DNA of 42,653 bases, taken from the NCBI RefSeq assembly GCF_000372725.1, contig NW_005200701.1, forward strand, positions 112,138-154,790, written 5' to 3'. The number at the start of each line of letters is the position of its first letter. Position 1 is the first letter of the stretch. Both the position numbers and the translations under genes were made by a program. The notes beneath the pieces were generated by a model that was given only the letters and a program-made list of their open reading frames with translations, searched no databases and was not told where the DNA came from. Below are positions 12,028-22,435 of this stretch, piece by piece. The DNA is from Emiliania huxleyi CCMP1516. Lineage: Eukaryota; Haptophyta; Isochrysidales; Noelaerhabdaceae.

Positions 12028-13026
12028 TTAGATCGGCGTCCGACGCCTCGAAGCAAACACGCCAAGGTGTTTCGCATATTTGCTCACGCCCTCCTCAATC
12101 TTGATCCGGGGCCGCCAGTCCAACTCGGCGGCGGCTCTGGTGAGGTCCATCTTGCCCACTAAAGGGTCCGGTGCAGCCGCATGCTGCCGCTCCACGGCGC
12201 ATCCTAAAGACTCGACGGCCTGCTCAACCTCTTGATGCGCCACGTACTCACCACTCACATTCACAGCCATCCCTGCAAAGGGGTCCGGCCGGACCGCTGC
12301 CGAGATGAGGGCAGTGGCGGCATCATCGACATAGATGTAGTTGCGAGCGTGCGCTGGGTCGAGGCTGGAAGGCTCCCCTTGGAGCAAGCCCCGGACGTCA
12401 CACCCGGTGGTCCTGCCAGGCCCGTACACCCATCCGAGTCGTAGGCTGACGGTGTCCACCAGGCCCTCCGCCGCGTATGCCCTACAAAGCTGCTCGCCGG
12501 CTATCTTGGAGGCGGCGTAAGTGTCCACTGCGTTCACCGGACTCTCCTCGCACAGCCGGGTGGGCTCTGCGGGGTCCCCAGGCAGCGGGCAGTAGACCCA
12601 CACACTGGAAGCAAATACGACCCGCCTCGCGCCCGCCGCCCGGGCCGCCTCGAGCACGTTCATGGTGCCGATGACGTTGGTAGCGGCCACGCAGCCCGCA
12701 TCCACCGGGGGTTCGAACACGCAGCCGGGACCAGAGACGCCGCCCAGATGCACCACCGCGTCGCAGTCGCGGCAAGCCTCCCGCAGCGCCGCGGCGTCCG
12801 CCAGGTCGCACTGCACGTAGTTGCCGTCCTGGCTGGGCGGCCGGTCGCACCGGCGCAGAGCGATGCCCTGCGCCTCCAGCTGGTCGCACACCCGCTGGCC
12901 GACCAGCCCTGTAGCGCCCGTGATTAAAAGCTGCGGCCTCGTCGACAGGGCGCGGGAGAGGCGCAAGGAGCGCAGCAAACCCGGCCGGCGAAGCATTTTG
13001 TGCAGCCTGCTCGTGCGAGGAGCCAA
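12028..13026 (-). CDS. NAD(P)-dependent sugar epimerase/dehydratase family protein (SDR)
   Basis: A single exon of 332 residues. The Rossmann dinucleotide motif GATGLVG is at residues 38-44. The active site SSVWVY at 140-145 and YAASK at 170-174 supply the Ser/Tyr/Lys triad of extended short-chain dehydrogenases. YVDDAATA and a C-terminal LDWRPRIKIEEGV helix are typical of UDP-glucose-4-epimerase-like enzymes. Residues 10-31 are rich in Arg, Leu and Ser with no acid, resembling a mitochondrial or plastid presequence. Substrate cannot be told from sequence; NDP-sugars are usual for the family. The 5' flank (13062 onward) is a retroelement tail shared with the region upstream of the F-box/RCC1 gene. 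Confidence 0.9.
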   Translation of the reverse strand: MAPRTSRLHKMLRRPGLLRSLRLSRALSTRPQLLITGATGLVGQRVCDQLEAQGIALRRCDRPPSQDGNYVQCDLADAAALREACRDCDAVVHLGGVSGPGCVFEPPVDAGCVAATNVIGTMNVLEAARAAGARRVVFASSVWVYCPLPGDPAEPTRLCEESPVNAVDTYAASKIAGEQLCRAYAAEGLVDTVSLRLGWVYGPGRTTGCDVRGLLQGEPSSLDPAHARNYIYVDDAATALISAAVRPDPFAGMAVNVSGEYVAHQEVEQAVESLGCAVERQHAAAPDPLVGKMDLTRAAAELDWRPRIKIEEGVSKYAKHLGVFASRRRTPI

Positions 13027-13061
13027 GACGCAACTGATTCAAGCATTTAGGGCGCGACGGA

Positions 13062-13249
13062 AAAGAATTTAAACAACGCGACTCTCTCTCACAGCACACA
13101 GGCTCGACACAGGTGCGAACTGGCGCGTGCTAGTACTATCACCGGCACACCACCGGAGCCGCCTAAGCGACTCCGTTAAGAACGGCAATGCACTTAGCTC
13201 CGTGCACAATGCCGCTGTCCCCGCACGCTAGCTCGTTCACCGTCTGCCA
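13062..13249 (-). mobile_element. Retroelement 3' tail, copy 1
   Basis: 13105-13249 matches 38003-38138 almost base for base, apart from an 8-bp indel near 13157. The homology continues weakly through CTCACAGCA and AAAGAATTTAAAC to 13062. At the second site the same bases encode the end of a retroelement nuclease frame (WQTVNELACGDSGIVHGAKC). Here only that tail is present, as expected for a 5'-truncated LINE-like insertion. It abuts the broken ketosynthase piece upstream and the epimerase start downstream. Confidence 0.8.
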
Positions 13250-15740
13250 TGTAGCGCCTGCGCACGTATCGCGGCCCTGCCAGGGACTGCGGGGACGGTG
13301 GAACGCCAGGGAGCGACGCAAGCTCGCAATGCACAATCGTGCCACTGTAGCCAAACGAGTTGACCCCACCCACGTACTTGGGCGCGCACTCGGGCGCTGA
13401 CGGCATCTTACTCAGTGAAGTCGGCAGCGAGCAGCTTGCTCCATCGATGCTAAACTGCGCCGGCACCTCGCTCATCAGCCCGAGGAACCTGGACCACTTG
13501 ACCACCCACAGCGCGATGATGGAAGGCGCTTGCGGCAGCAGCGTCGCCTGGAAGGTGAGCGTCCCCTCGGCGAGGCCAATCAGCCCGATGCCCATCGCCT
13601 GGATGCGCGCGTTCACGGACGCATCGGCCGCCATGCCCACATCGGCCCAGGGGCCCCACTGCACCGACGAGGCGATTAGGCCGCGCATGCGCCTGGCGCC
13701 TCCGAGCGAGTCGAGGGTGGTATTGGCGGCGGCGTAGTTGGACTGGGCCGTCGCGCCGAGGAGGGCAGCGATGGAGGAAAAGAGCACGCATGCGTCGAGC
13801 GGCGAGGCCAAAGTGGCCGCGTGCAGTGCCCAGCCACCAAACGCCTTTGGCGCGAAGACGCGCTTCACGGTGGCGGCCGTCTGCGCACGCAGCAGCCCGT
13901 CCGACAGCACGCCCGCCGCGTGCCACACGCCCGCCATCGCGGTGCCTCTGCCCAAGATGCGACCGACTAGTCGAGCCGTGTCCGCCGGCTCTGCCGCGTC
14001 GCACTTGGCCACGCTGAAGTCGCACCTCGCCAACTTCTTCAGCCTCTCGCCCTCGACGGCAGCCACCCTTCCGCCTCGGGCCGCGAGCACGACTGACGCA
14101 GCGCCGCGCTCGCCGAGCCACCTGCCCGTGACGAGGCCGAGGCCGCCCGTGCCGCCCGAGAGCAAATGGGCCCCTCGCGGCGGCATCGGCGCCGCCTTCG
14201 GGATGCGAACCACCACCTTGCCCGTGTTGGTGCCGCCCTGCAGCGTGCGAAAGGCAGCATGCAGCCCCCGCTCCATCTCGAAGGTCTGCAGCGGCAGGCC
14301 GTGCAGAACGTTGCCCGCGGCGCGCGCTGAGAGGATCTGAAGCGTGCTCGTCATCCAAGTTGGCGCCTGCTCGATGGTCGAGTCGAGCGCGATCGCCACG
14401 TACCGAGACAGGGACGCCGACGCGAGCCGCTCGTAGCTCCACACCGCCCGCTTGCCGATCTCGCACAGCCAGCCGTCCTGCCGCAGCAGGGAGAAGGAGC
14501 ACGCGATGAAGTCCGCCGACAGGCTGTTGAGCGTGAAGCGCAGCCGAGCTGCGCCGAGCAGCCTCGACGCGCCGAGCGCGAAGGCGCCTCCGTCGCGGGA
14601 GCTGACGGTGCGGCCGGCGAGGCCCATGCGATGCAGGTAGAAGTGCTTGTACGGCCGCCCGACGCTGGCCGTGACACGGGCGCCAAGCCAGTGCGAGTAC
14701 TCCCCTGCGGCAAGGCCGACGCCGCCCGCGCCGGCATGCAGCAGCACGCCGTGCCCAGCCGCCGGCCTCGCCGCGAGAAGTGACATGTGGACGGTGCACC
14801 ACGTCGTCGGCAGCGTGCACGCCTGCTCGAACGAGAGCGACTCGTCGATCGATGCAGCGAGGCGGCCGTCAGTGCGTGCGACTGACGCGAGGGAGCCCGT
14901 GGCCGCATGGCCGAGCACAGCGTCGCCGATCTGCAGGTGCGCAAAGGTGCCGCTGAGGGCGGCGACCGTCGCAGCGCAGTCAGACCCAGGAGGCCCAGGG
15001 TCGCCGGGGTAGGCCCCGAGCACGTTGAGCACGTCGCGAAAGTTGAGGCCGACCGCACGCACGCTCAGATCTGCCTGTCGATGCTCGAGCGCAGGCATCT
15101 CGTCCTGCGGCGCGATACGGAGATTGCTGATTGCGCCGCGAGCGTCGAAGTGCAGCCGGATTGGCCCTGTGTTCGACAAGGCCGCCTCAGCGAGGCGCGG
15201 CACGCGACGGAGCCTTTTGCCCACGGCCACCTCGACCTCGATCTGCTCGCCACTCCAGGTGCTGCATATCCCTAGCGCAAGCGCCTCCTCGACAGATGTG
15301 TGACTGGCTGCGGAGACGTCGATGCTCGAGATGCGAGCCGACGGCTGCTCCGACCGGACGGTGCGCGCCAGGCCCATCAGGCCGCCGTGCGCTGGGCGCG
15401 CGGCTGTCGTGGTGGTTGCGTATTGCGTCCCCGCGGTGAGCAGAAAGGCCGAGATGGGCCGCGAGCTAAGCTGCTGCTTGACGATGTCAAAGGCGACATC
15501 GAGGGCGGGGAGCACGCCGGTGCCGGGAGGACTGCCCAGCGGCAGCGAGAACAGAAGAAGACTCCGCGACGCGTGCGAGGTATCGGCCACGCCGTGCTCG
15601 CCGGATCGCTCGCCGAGGTTGGCCTCGCTGCCAGTCAACGCAAGCGAGGCGGCGTGGTCGTCGCAAGCGGCGGCGTCCTGCGCCTCCCACTGAGTGACAT
15701 ACATGTGCTGCTGCCGCGTCGCCCGGACCGCTCTGAGGCA
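13250..15740 (-). pseudogene. Type I polyketide synthase fragment: KR(structural)-ER-KR, then a ketosynthase tail
   Basis: One long frame carries, in order: a structural ketoreductase half (MYVTQWEA ... LMGLARTVRSEQPSARISSID, about 15690-15200); an enoylreductase (about 15180-14210, with NFRDVLNVLGAYPGD and NADPH loop HAGAGGVGLAAGEY); and a catalytic ketoreductase (about 14200-13500, with SGGTGGLGL and FSSIAALLGATAQSNYAAAN, so Ser and Tyr are intact). After only about 30 residues comes the C-terminal end of a ketosynthase, VGGVNSFGYSGTIVHCEL, where GTNAH is usual. No acyl carrier protein, acyltransferase, dehydratase or ketosynthase body is present. The frame then runs into a retroelement tail. 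I read this as a deletion-bearing remnant of a multimodular PKS such as those known from haptophytes and dinoflagellates. A trans-acting reducing protein is the alternative. Confidence 0.85.
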
Positions 15741-16815
15741 TCGGCCGGTCGCCCACGCCCAGCCTGGCTCGATCGACGCGCAGGATGACCGTCTCCTCGG
15801 CGCGGCCGCAGCAGTAGAGGCAGTTCTCGGCGAGCCCGAACACCGGAGCCCACGCCCGCGGGTCGAAGCCGCAAGCGGCGAAGCGCGCCGAGAAGTCCTG
15901 GATCGTCTGAGCGCGGATCGGCTCGGCGCCATTCATCGCGATGAGCCAGTGCGAGAGCGACAGCTTCGAGAGCGCGTCGCCCTTGATGCGGCGCACACAC
16001 AATGCGTACCCAAAGTTGGGCGCCGTGCACCAGACCAGGTGCGTCGCCTTGAGGCGCGTAAACATCTGCAGCCAGACCAGCGGCCGCTGCAAGAAGGTGA
16101 AGGGCGAGGTCAGGTCGGCGCGCCAGCCGCGCACCGCAGCAGCGAGGCAGCCGCCGATCAGGCCCATATCGTGGTACTGCGGCAGCCACGAGCAGACGCC
16201 GACCCGCTCCACGCCGACCGAGCCCATCTCGGCGTGGCAGAGCCGCATCTGCGCGATCGCGTCGACGTTGGCGAGCACGTTGCGCGTGCCGACCATCACG
16301 CCCTTTGGGTGGCCGGTTGAGCCGGAGGTGTACTGCAGGAAGGCAACCTCGCCCGGGTCGGCGGGCCCGCACCGGCTCACCAGCCAGGCCGCGAGCCACG
16401 CCTCGTCTCGCGCTGCCACCGGCGTCGCAGCGGCGCCGTCCGTCGCCTGCCACTTCCACTCCGCCGGCCAGCGGCACTCTGCATCGCGCACCGCCATGCT
16501 GCAGAGCCACTGCGCCCGGAGGTACATCTTCGTGGAGAGGAAGAGGACCGGCTCGCACGACTGCGCGATGCGCGCCAGCTTCTGCAGCCCGTCCGCCAGC
16601 AGCTTCTTGGAGCCGGCGGATGGCATCGGCGAGGCGGGCACGATCGGCGGATCTTCACGGGGGGGATTCGTACGTCCTCCTCGGATGAGTTCTTGCTCTC
16701 GTTGCCGTACTAAAACTGTAGTACGTGCGCCGGTAAACAGGTGTGAAGCCAGTCCATGTCCGTGATTAGCGAACTCGCGAGACAAAAAAGTTACGCACGC
16801 ACAACCGTCAACCAA
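15735..16815 (-). pseudogene. Fatty-acyl-AMP ligase fragment fused to PKS remnant
   Basis: The frame contains the adenylating-enzyme P-loop YTSGSTGHPKGVMV, the FAAL-type SWLPQYHDMGLIGG, APNFGYALCVRR and FGLAENCLY. These loaders activate a fatty acid as acyl-AMP and pass it to a PKS carrier protein. The N-terminal ~100 residues of the family are missing; homology begins near PPIVPAS. Everything after FGLAENCLYCCGRAEE is also lost, so the C-terminal lid with its catalytic Lys is absent. Near 15735 homology jumps, with a change of frame, straight into the structural ketoreductase part of the PKS. A start at 16815 has no support beyond being open. An active ligase is unlikely. Confidence 0.82.
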
Positions 16816-18100
16816 CTCCCTCCCCCCTCCCTCCCTCGCATCGCACGACGGGGGAGAAAGAAAGTTAGGGATATCCCAGCTCGCGCCTGCCTGCCTGCTT
16901 GCCTGCCTGTTCGAGGGTATACCTGGGAAATACCCGGTATTTTGCCGAATTCTCCGATTTTTGTCAGATTTTGCTCAGTGGTAAATCTTACCACCGTTTG
17001 ATTGTTTTGGCCGTAGAGTGTTTGATTGTTCTGGTGGGCTATACCAGTAAATGGCAAGCACTGCCCCCCCCCCCCCCCCTCTGGGGGGCGCGGGGGCCCC
17101 CGGAGCGGCACCGCGCGCCGCGCAGCAGGCATGTTGTGCGAGTATATGGGCCAAAAGCGTCGAAAATGTCCCAAAAAGCGTGTCTCGAGTTTGTGGCAGC
17201 TCCGCAGCCTGCGCGGGCTGCCAGGACGCACCGCTCGCGCGTTCGGCACACTCGGTGGACCCCACCGAGTGTGCCGAACCAACGGGAGTGAGTAGGCTCG
17301 ACGCCGCGCTTGCTGTGGAGCTGCCACAAACTCGCCGCCGAATGTGCCACCGACGGCGTCCCGGCGGAGGTGATGGAGTGTGAGACCTGAGGCTGCGGAG
17401 GTGACGCCTGAGGTACCGGCCCGTGTACGGCGACTCAGCCGGCGACCGCCACGGGCTCAGACGAGACTTGTCGACGCGTTCCGGCTCAGCTTCACCGTGG
17501 TCATCGGGCGTCTGTCGACGTCAGGACCACCCATACAGCTCGCGGGTTTGAGGTCGCAAGAGCCAAGATGGTGGCGTTTGGACATCCCAACCATCACACA
17601 AGACAGCCTGTAGGTGATGGCGGGACGGCGCAGTGTTTGTGGCACTCGGCAGTAGGCACCCGCGGCACAGCCCCGCGGTCGGCTGCTCTCGCGGGCTGCG
17701 GAACCGGCCCCAGAAGGGGACGGTCCGGGCGAGTGTGGCAGCTCCTGCGCTAGTATGGGCACCCTCTATCACAACACTACTGATCCTGGCCATTAGAGCT
17801 GCCAGGGATAGCGTCAGGAGCTGGTAGGAGTCAAAACCCCTCATATTTGAGACATCGTGGCCCATATACTCGCACAACGAGCCGCCAGCACCAGCAGTGC
17901 GGTGAAACGGGGCTCCGGCTCTACTAGTCTCTACTAGCACCAAATTTCCGATTAAGCTAATCGGAGGGCAGATTGGGAGAGATCTCGAGGAGTACACACA
18001 GATAGATCCTCCAACCATCGGGGAGTAGTAACACTCAATTTGGATTGCCCTCGAGGGGAGGAATTTCGGGGGCAACACGCTGATGACGAGCGATGTGGCC
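16816..18100. other. Repeat-filled interval without a gene
   Basis: No domain-bearing frame. It holds a C-run near 17066-17079, nested inverted repeats at 17131-17880, and unassigned sequence up to the PC-esterase 3' end. Confidence 0.55.
17131..17880. repeat. Nested inverted-repeat structure (possible TIR element)
   Basis: GTTGTGCGAGTATATGGGCC near 17131 is matched by its reverse complement near 17858-17880. Inside it, GAGTTTGTGGCAGCTCC (about 17187) pairs with its complement at about 17317-17333. Inside that, an exact 18-bp hairpin occupies 17241-17258 and 17262-17279 with a 3-nt loop. It could be a TIR transposon with another inserted in it. No transposase frame is visible. Confidence 0.7.
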
Positions 18101-21100
18101 CTAATTGCAGAATCCGAGCAAGCTTGCCCCCCTCGACCGCAGCTCGCGTGGCAAGTCGCACGACAGATGCGTAGGCGGCTCGTCGCTCCAGGCCGACCCT
18201 GCGCCGAGCTTGAGCGCCAGCGTCGCACGCTCAGGCAGCCGACGACGGCGTTGGACCAACTGCACGAACGGCTCTCCGCCTGGCAGCGCAAAGTTCCATC
18301 TGCGCAGGATGGGCAGCGGCTCCCCGAGCGCCTCGAAAGACGAGTCGCTGGCGCCGCCACCAAAGCTGGAGGGCTGGCGAGCCCCTGCGGCCGTGGTGGC
18401 CGACGACGCTTGGTGCGAGATCAGCCGCAAAAGTCGGCCGTTCCACACGTCCGGGATGCCCGGCAGGCAGTAGTGCTGACAGTCCTGGTTGATGCCGAGC
18501 GCGCCCGCGCTTCGGCTGCGCAAGTGGCGCGGCGCAGTCGATGGGTGGGCATCCGCACGCCGCCGCGCAATGCCGTACGCGTCGAGGACTCGGAGGTACG
18601 GACGGGAGCGCTCCGCGGCGGCGGCGAGCAGGATGCCGTTCTGCGCCATCACCGCGTAGCGCATCGAGCTCAGCTGCATTCCCGTGCTTGCTGTGCCACC
18701 GCTGCTGGCGGAGGACCGCAGGCCGATGCCGGCGCTCTCCTCTGCCGCGAGCGCCGCTTCCGCCAGCGGCTTGGTGTTATCGCACCGCCCGCCACGCAGC
18801 GCCGTGCTGCCCTGGAAGTCGCGGGGCGGCGAGGTGCGCAGCACGACGAGGGCGCCGGCGCGCCCACGCTCGTCGCGCGCGAGCGGCGCATACACTCGCT
18901 CGACCGCCGCGAGCAGCAGCTGCCACTTGAGCGCGTAGCCGCCGAGGATCCACGGGCGCGTGCCGTTGCACAGCGAGTCGTGCGTCGAGTGCATGTCGTC
19001 GCACCCGTCCTCGTACTCCCACGCACCCATGTTCAGCACCAGCACGGTGGGCGTCCTCCGGATCAAGTCCAACACATGCCGCGGCACCGCCGGGTGCTGT
19101 TCAGCCGTGTGATGCGATCGAACACCAGGTGTCTATCTGAAGGATGAAGTTACTTCAGGAAGTAAGTATTCACTGCACTATAGCACGGGCTCGCACCCCC
19201 CAACCGCTTACTAGGAACCCCTCGCCTTATTGTTTGGCCCCCCCAGGCCACACACAGACCTCTAGACCGGTCACTGGGGCCGACAATTAGGGTTCAAACA
19301 CGCCCGGGAGACAGCCCAAACACAGTTACTTCATAGTTACTTCTGCGGCATTCTGGCGCACATGTCGGCCGAGCGCGCGCCCCCTGCTGCCGGCAAACGG
19401 TCTCCTGAGAGCCCTCCTACACCCTTGCCACCCCCCCAGCCCAAGACATCATCGAGGTCTGGAATGTGCGCGCCGTCAGGCTGCTCGTCGTCGTCGGGCT
19501 CACCCGCAGCAGCAGGTGCAGCCGCCGCAGGAGCCTCCGCAGGCGAAGGCGCAGCGGCTGGGGCGGCTCTGCCGCCGCGCCGATGCGGCGGGAGGAGCTC
19601 GACACCGAGCTGGGGGCCGACCCGCACGAGGTCATCATCGGCGGTTCCATACTCCGCTTGCACGACCGGCGGCGGCAACGTGCTTGGGCCAGCTGCACCT
19701 GGGGCCGGCGCCCACTGCAGCCTTGTGGAAGCTGCTGCTGCGAGTAGTGCCGCCGCTGGGCCCGGCGCCGCCGCGGCGGCAGCGGGCTTCTTTCCCTTTG
19801 CACGCTTTGGGGGCATCTGACGCTCGACCCGACCCGGTCACGGTCGCAGTCAAAGCTGTCACGGGTCAGCGAGTCAACGACATGGTGACGACACGATCGA
19901 AGGCGAAGCATGAAGCCCCGCAAGGCGCTGCCGCGCCTCAAGGCGCGCCTCTGCCGCACGCGCTCACATCATGCACCGCGCGCCGCGAGCCGGGACGTGC
20001 CGTCCGTTTCAGTCCATCGCGCCATCGCCCGCCGACAACAGTTTGAGCATGATTATCTCCGGCATTGCTCCGTTTCTTTTTTCACGCCTTCACGCGGTGC
20101 AGGCGCCCCCGACTGTACTGAGCGCACCCCCCACCGTCCCCTGCCAGGCCCAAGCATGCCGCAGGCTCCGGTGAGGCCGCCTGGGGAGCGCAGGAGGTCC
20201 CTTCGCCTCCGCGACCAAGTGCACGATACGCCCGGCGTACACAAGTCCTAAGAACAAGCCCCGGCGGGCGCGGTGGAGCTCCTACACCGACTCCGACGGT
20301 GACCACCACTCCTCAGAGGAGTATTAGGGAGCGGGTCCGCTCCAGTCCAGGTCTGCCCTGTGTCTAGGGAGCTGTGGGCGGGGGCTAGGGGCCATTGCAG
20401 GCGCGGGGCGGGGATAGTTACTTCTCGAAGTAAGTAGTTACTTCAGGAAGTAACTCCTTCAGATAGACACAGGCCGAGCGGCGACGGAGTAGCCCTCGCT
20501 GCCGGCGCCGCCGTTCGCCTTCGCCTGTTTGCGCCTGTCCTTGCGCAGCGTGTCTGCCGCCCTCGTCATCTGCTCCCCCGCGTTGTCCCCGCCAGCGAAC
20601 GTCCGCACTTCGCACTCGAAGTGACCGAACGGTACCGCCCTCGTCACTTTCGCCGAGCAGCCACGCATAGCCAAGGCACCGTTGGTGATGGTGGCGGCCG
20701 CACAGCCGGCACGCAGCATGCAGCACAGGGACACGGTCTGCTGTCTCAAGGTCGAGTCATCCAGGAAGGACACCGTTGCAGGTGCCGACTGCTTCTGGGA
20801 CGCCACCGGCTGCCTGCCGGCGTGCAGCCGCACGACGCTGTCAATGAACTCGTGCGGGTCAAAGCCGTCGTCCTCGCTCCCGCGGGCCGCCTACCACGAG
20901 ACTGCGCGCGCTGCCGCCGACCACTGCCGAGCAGGCCGCACCGCGGCGGTGCTGCGCTGGCCCCACACGTAGTGCAGCCAGCGGCGTGCCTCGCGCCGAT
21001 GCTCGTTGACCGAGCACGAGCCGACCACCTTGGACTCGTCGTAGAGCGCCGTGCAGTTGAAGTAGCCCGCAGCTTCGAGCGCTGCGATGCGCTCGTCGTT

Positions 21101-21792
21101 CTGCCGTTTGTGCCACACCGGAAGCGGTGGCGGTGGCGGCGGCTAGACAAAACGGTGTACGCGTCGTGCCGCGATGCGCGCTCTGCCGGGGACGACGGCA
21201 GCCCAACCCCCGGCGACTCCAGGCAGACGGGTGCACCGCAGCCAGTCAGATGCAAGTCGTGCAATCTCCCGCTGACGCTCCAGCACACCCCGCTCTGCTG
21301 CGTCTTCTTCGGCGTCGTACAAGGAGCGGCGCCACCTTTGTCATCGACACACGCAAGCCGCAAGACACCCTTCGTGACGGGAGCCGGTACACACGCCCAC
21401 TGGAAGTCCTCAGAGTTCGCGTACTTGTCCTCGATGGCTCGCATGTTGCGGGCGACCGACGCTGTGGGGCACCTGGCTGCGCACGCTGCATCCAGCCTTG
21501 CCTGCAGGCTCGTGCCCTGGCAGGCCCAGCGGCGGTGCTGCTTCCACAGAGTGATGGCAGAGTGTCCATGCCTGAACAGACCGTGCGGCGCGCCGTGCGT
21601 TCGGCCAATGCACGTTGCCCGCTCCTTGTCCCAAGTGACCGCGGCACACATGGGTTGTGCGAGGCATTCGGCAGCGCATGCTGCACGGCTGGAGTTGCCG
21701 CGAGAAGTTGCACCCCGCACCGAGGACGCTGTTGGTGCGCGCAATGGACCACCCGGGGAGTGCATCAAACTCACAGGCGTCGGGCGGCGCAC
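18101..21792 (-). CDS. PC-esterase (TBL/PMR5-like) acyltransferase with N-terminal Cys-rich region, split by a transposable element
   Basis: Exons join in frame: 21208 up to about 21792 (5' end unknown), 20969-21142, and 20473-20890 running into an inserted element, then resuming at 19126 and ending at 18101. Exon 1 has a PAN/apple-like Cys pattern. The SGNH-type enzyme core starts with VSFLDDSTLRQQ, where the family has F-x-GDS-x-x-RQ: the Ser is kept, Gly is Asp. It continues VLVLNMGAWEYEDG and ends with DCQHYCLPGIPDVWN, which supplies the catalytic Asp and His. Family members O-acetylate or de-acetylate polysaccharides in the secretory path. The reading frame before the element (SVAARP) and after it (GVRSHH) match exactly if the element and one copy of its 2-bp duplication are removed. 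With the element present and unspliced, a stop follows four codons after the left junction. Both introns upstream are GT-AG. Confidence 0.82.
19129..20470. mobile_element. 1342-bp TIR element inserted in the PC-esterase gene
   Basis: The element begins GTGTCTATCTGAAGGA and ends with the exact reverse complement, giving 16-bp perfect terminal inverted repeats. It is flanked by a 2-bp duplication, AG at 19127-19128 and 20471-20472. Subterminal zones carry several copies of AGTTACTTC in both orientations (19150-19170, 19325-19345, 20418-20452), typical of transposase binding sites. Deleting the element plus one AG restores the host reading frame precisely, so insertion is recent or purified. No recognisable transposase is present, so it is probably non-autonomous. 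Confidence 0.88.
19337..19816 (-). CDS. Hypothetical 159-residue frame inside the TIR element
   Basis: Starts MPPKRAKGKKPAAAAAAPG, then Ala/Pro/Gly-rich sequence with acidic patches (PDDDEQPDGAHIPDLDD). It has no recognisable domain and is low in complexity, so it may be spurious. Its position inside the transposon and clean Met-to-stop length are the only reasons to list it. Confidence 0.25.
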   Translation of the reverse strand: MPPKRAKGKKPAAAAAAPGPAAALLAAAASTRLQWAPAPGAAGPSTLPPPVVQAEYGTADDDLVRVGPQLGVELLPPHRRGGRAAPAAAPSPAEAPAAAAPAAAGEPDDDEQPDGAHIPDLDDVLGWGGGKGVGGLSGDRLPAAGGARSADMCARMPQK

Positions 21793-21829
21793 AATGCGAC
21801 ATATAGGAGCGTGCGCGCGCGCGAACTTG

Positions 21830-22200
21830 CTACGAGTATCGTATCACGTAAGTTTGCAATTATTTTTCAAAAGCTAAATTTTACCGTTACGGACTTTTAG
21901 CTTTCTGGGAGAAAAGGGAGGCTTGTGTTCTCTAGGCCCCTAAGGGCCCTACGCGCGGCGTGAGTACTGGGAAATTGTACATACTTTTAGCTTACTGGCG
22001 GGGTAAAGGGAGAGAGAGGGAGGCGCGCTTTCTAATTGTAAAATTCTAATTGTACCTGTGTTAGTGCCAGTGCGCGCCAGTCCCGTGCCCAGTGTCGTGC
22101 GAGGGAGTTTTGTTGTAAATTTCTAATTGTACGTCTCCTAATTGTGTGTGGATCATAGGGTCGATTCCGCATGGTACTACGAGGTGTGGACCGTGAGTTG
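21830..22200. repeat. AT-richer spacer with short repeats
   Basis: CTTTTAGCTTTCTGGG and CTTTTAGCTTACTGGCGGGG recur about 90 bp apart (21894 and 21985). TTCTAATTGTA occurs three times between 22029 and 22135. The block shared with repeat A (GGGTCGATTCCGCATGGTAC) is at about 22157-22177. No gene is supported here. Confidence 0.55.
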
Positions 22201-22320
22201 ACCAGGGGTTGTGCGCCGGGCCCTCCTGCTCGGCTCCAGCGAGTAGACAAGTGTTACCATCAACAGAGGAGAAGGATCTGACCTCAGGGCTGATGTGACC
22301 AAGCGCTGGTAGCATGGTTT

Positions 22321-22435
22321 TACCTTGAGCACTTGAGCACCGGATAGGGTCGATTCCGCATGGTACGGGACCCCTCGATCGTCTCGCCCACCCTCACCGG
22401 TGTGTTCATTGGGGGGGGTCATAACAAACACGGTA
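22321..22435 (+). repeat. Dispersed repeat A, copy 2
   Basis: Matches 11038-11155 over its length: CTTGAGCACTTGAGCAC, ATAGGGTCGATTCCGC, CCCTCGATCGTC, then a G-run and GGTCATAACAAACAC. The two copies differ by a few substitutions and small indels before the G-run. Confidence 0.75.

Noticed and set aside
17241..17279. Hairpin as a bacterial-style terminator
   Set aside because: The locus is eukaryotic, no T-run follows, and nested repeats around it point to a transposon.
19129..20470. The TIR element as a functional intron of the PC-esterase
   Set aside because: In the gene's own direction it starts with GT but ends AC|CT. The nearest upstream AG would shift the frame, so splicing is not supported for this copy.
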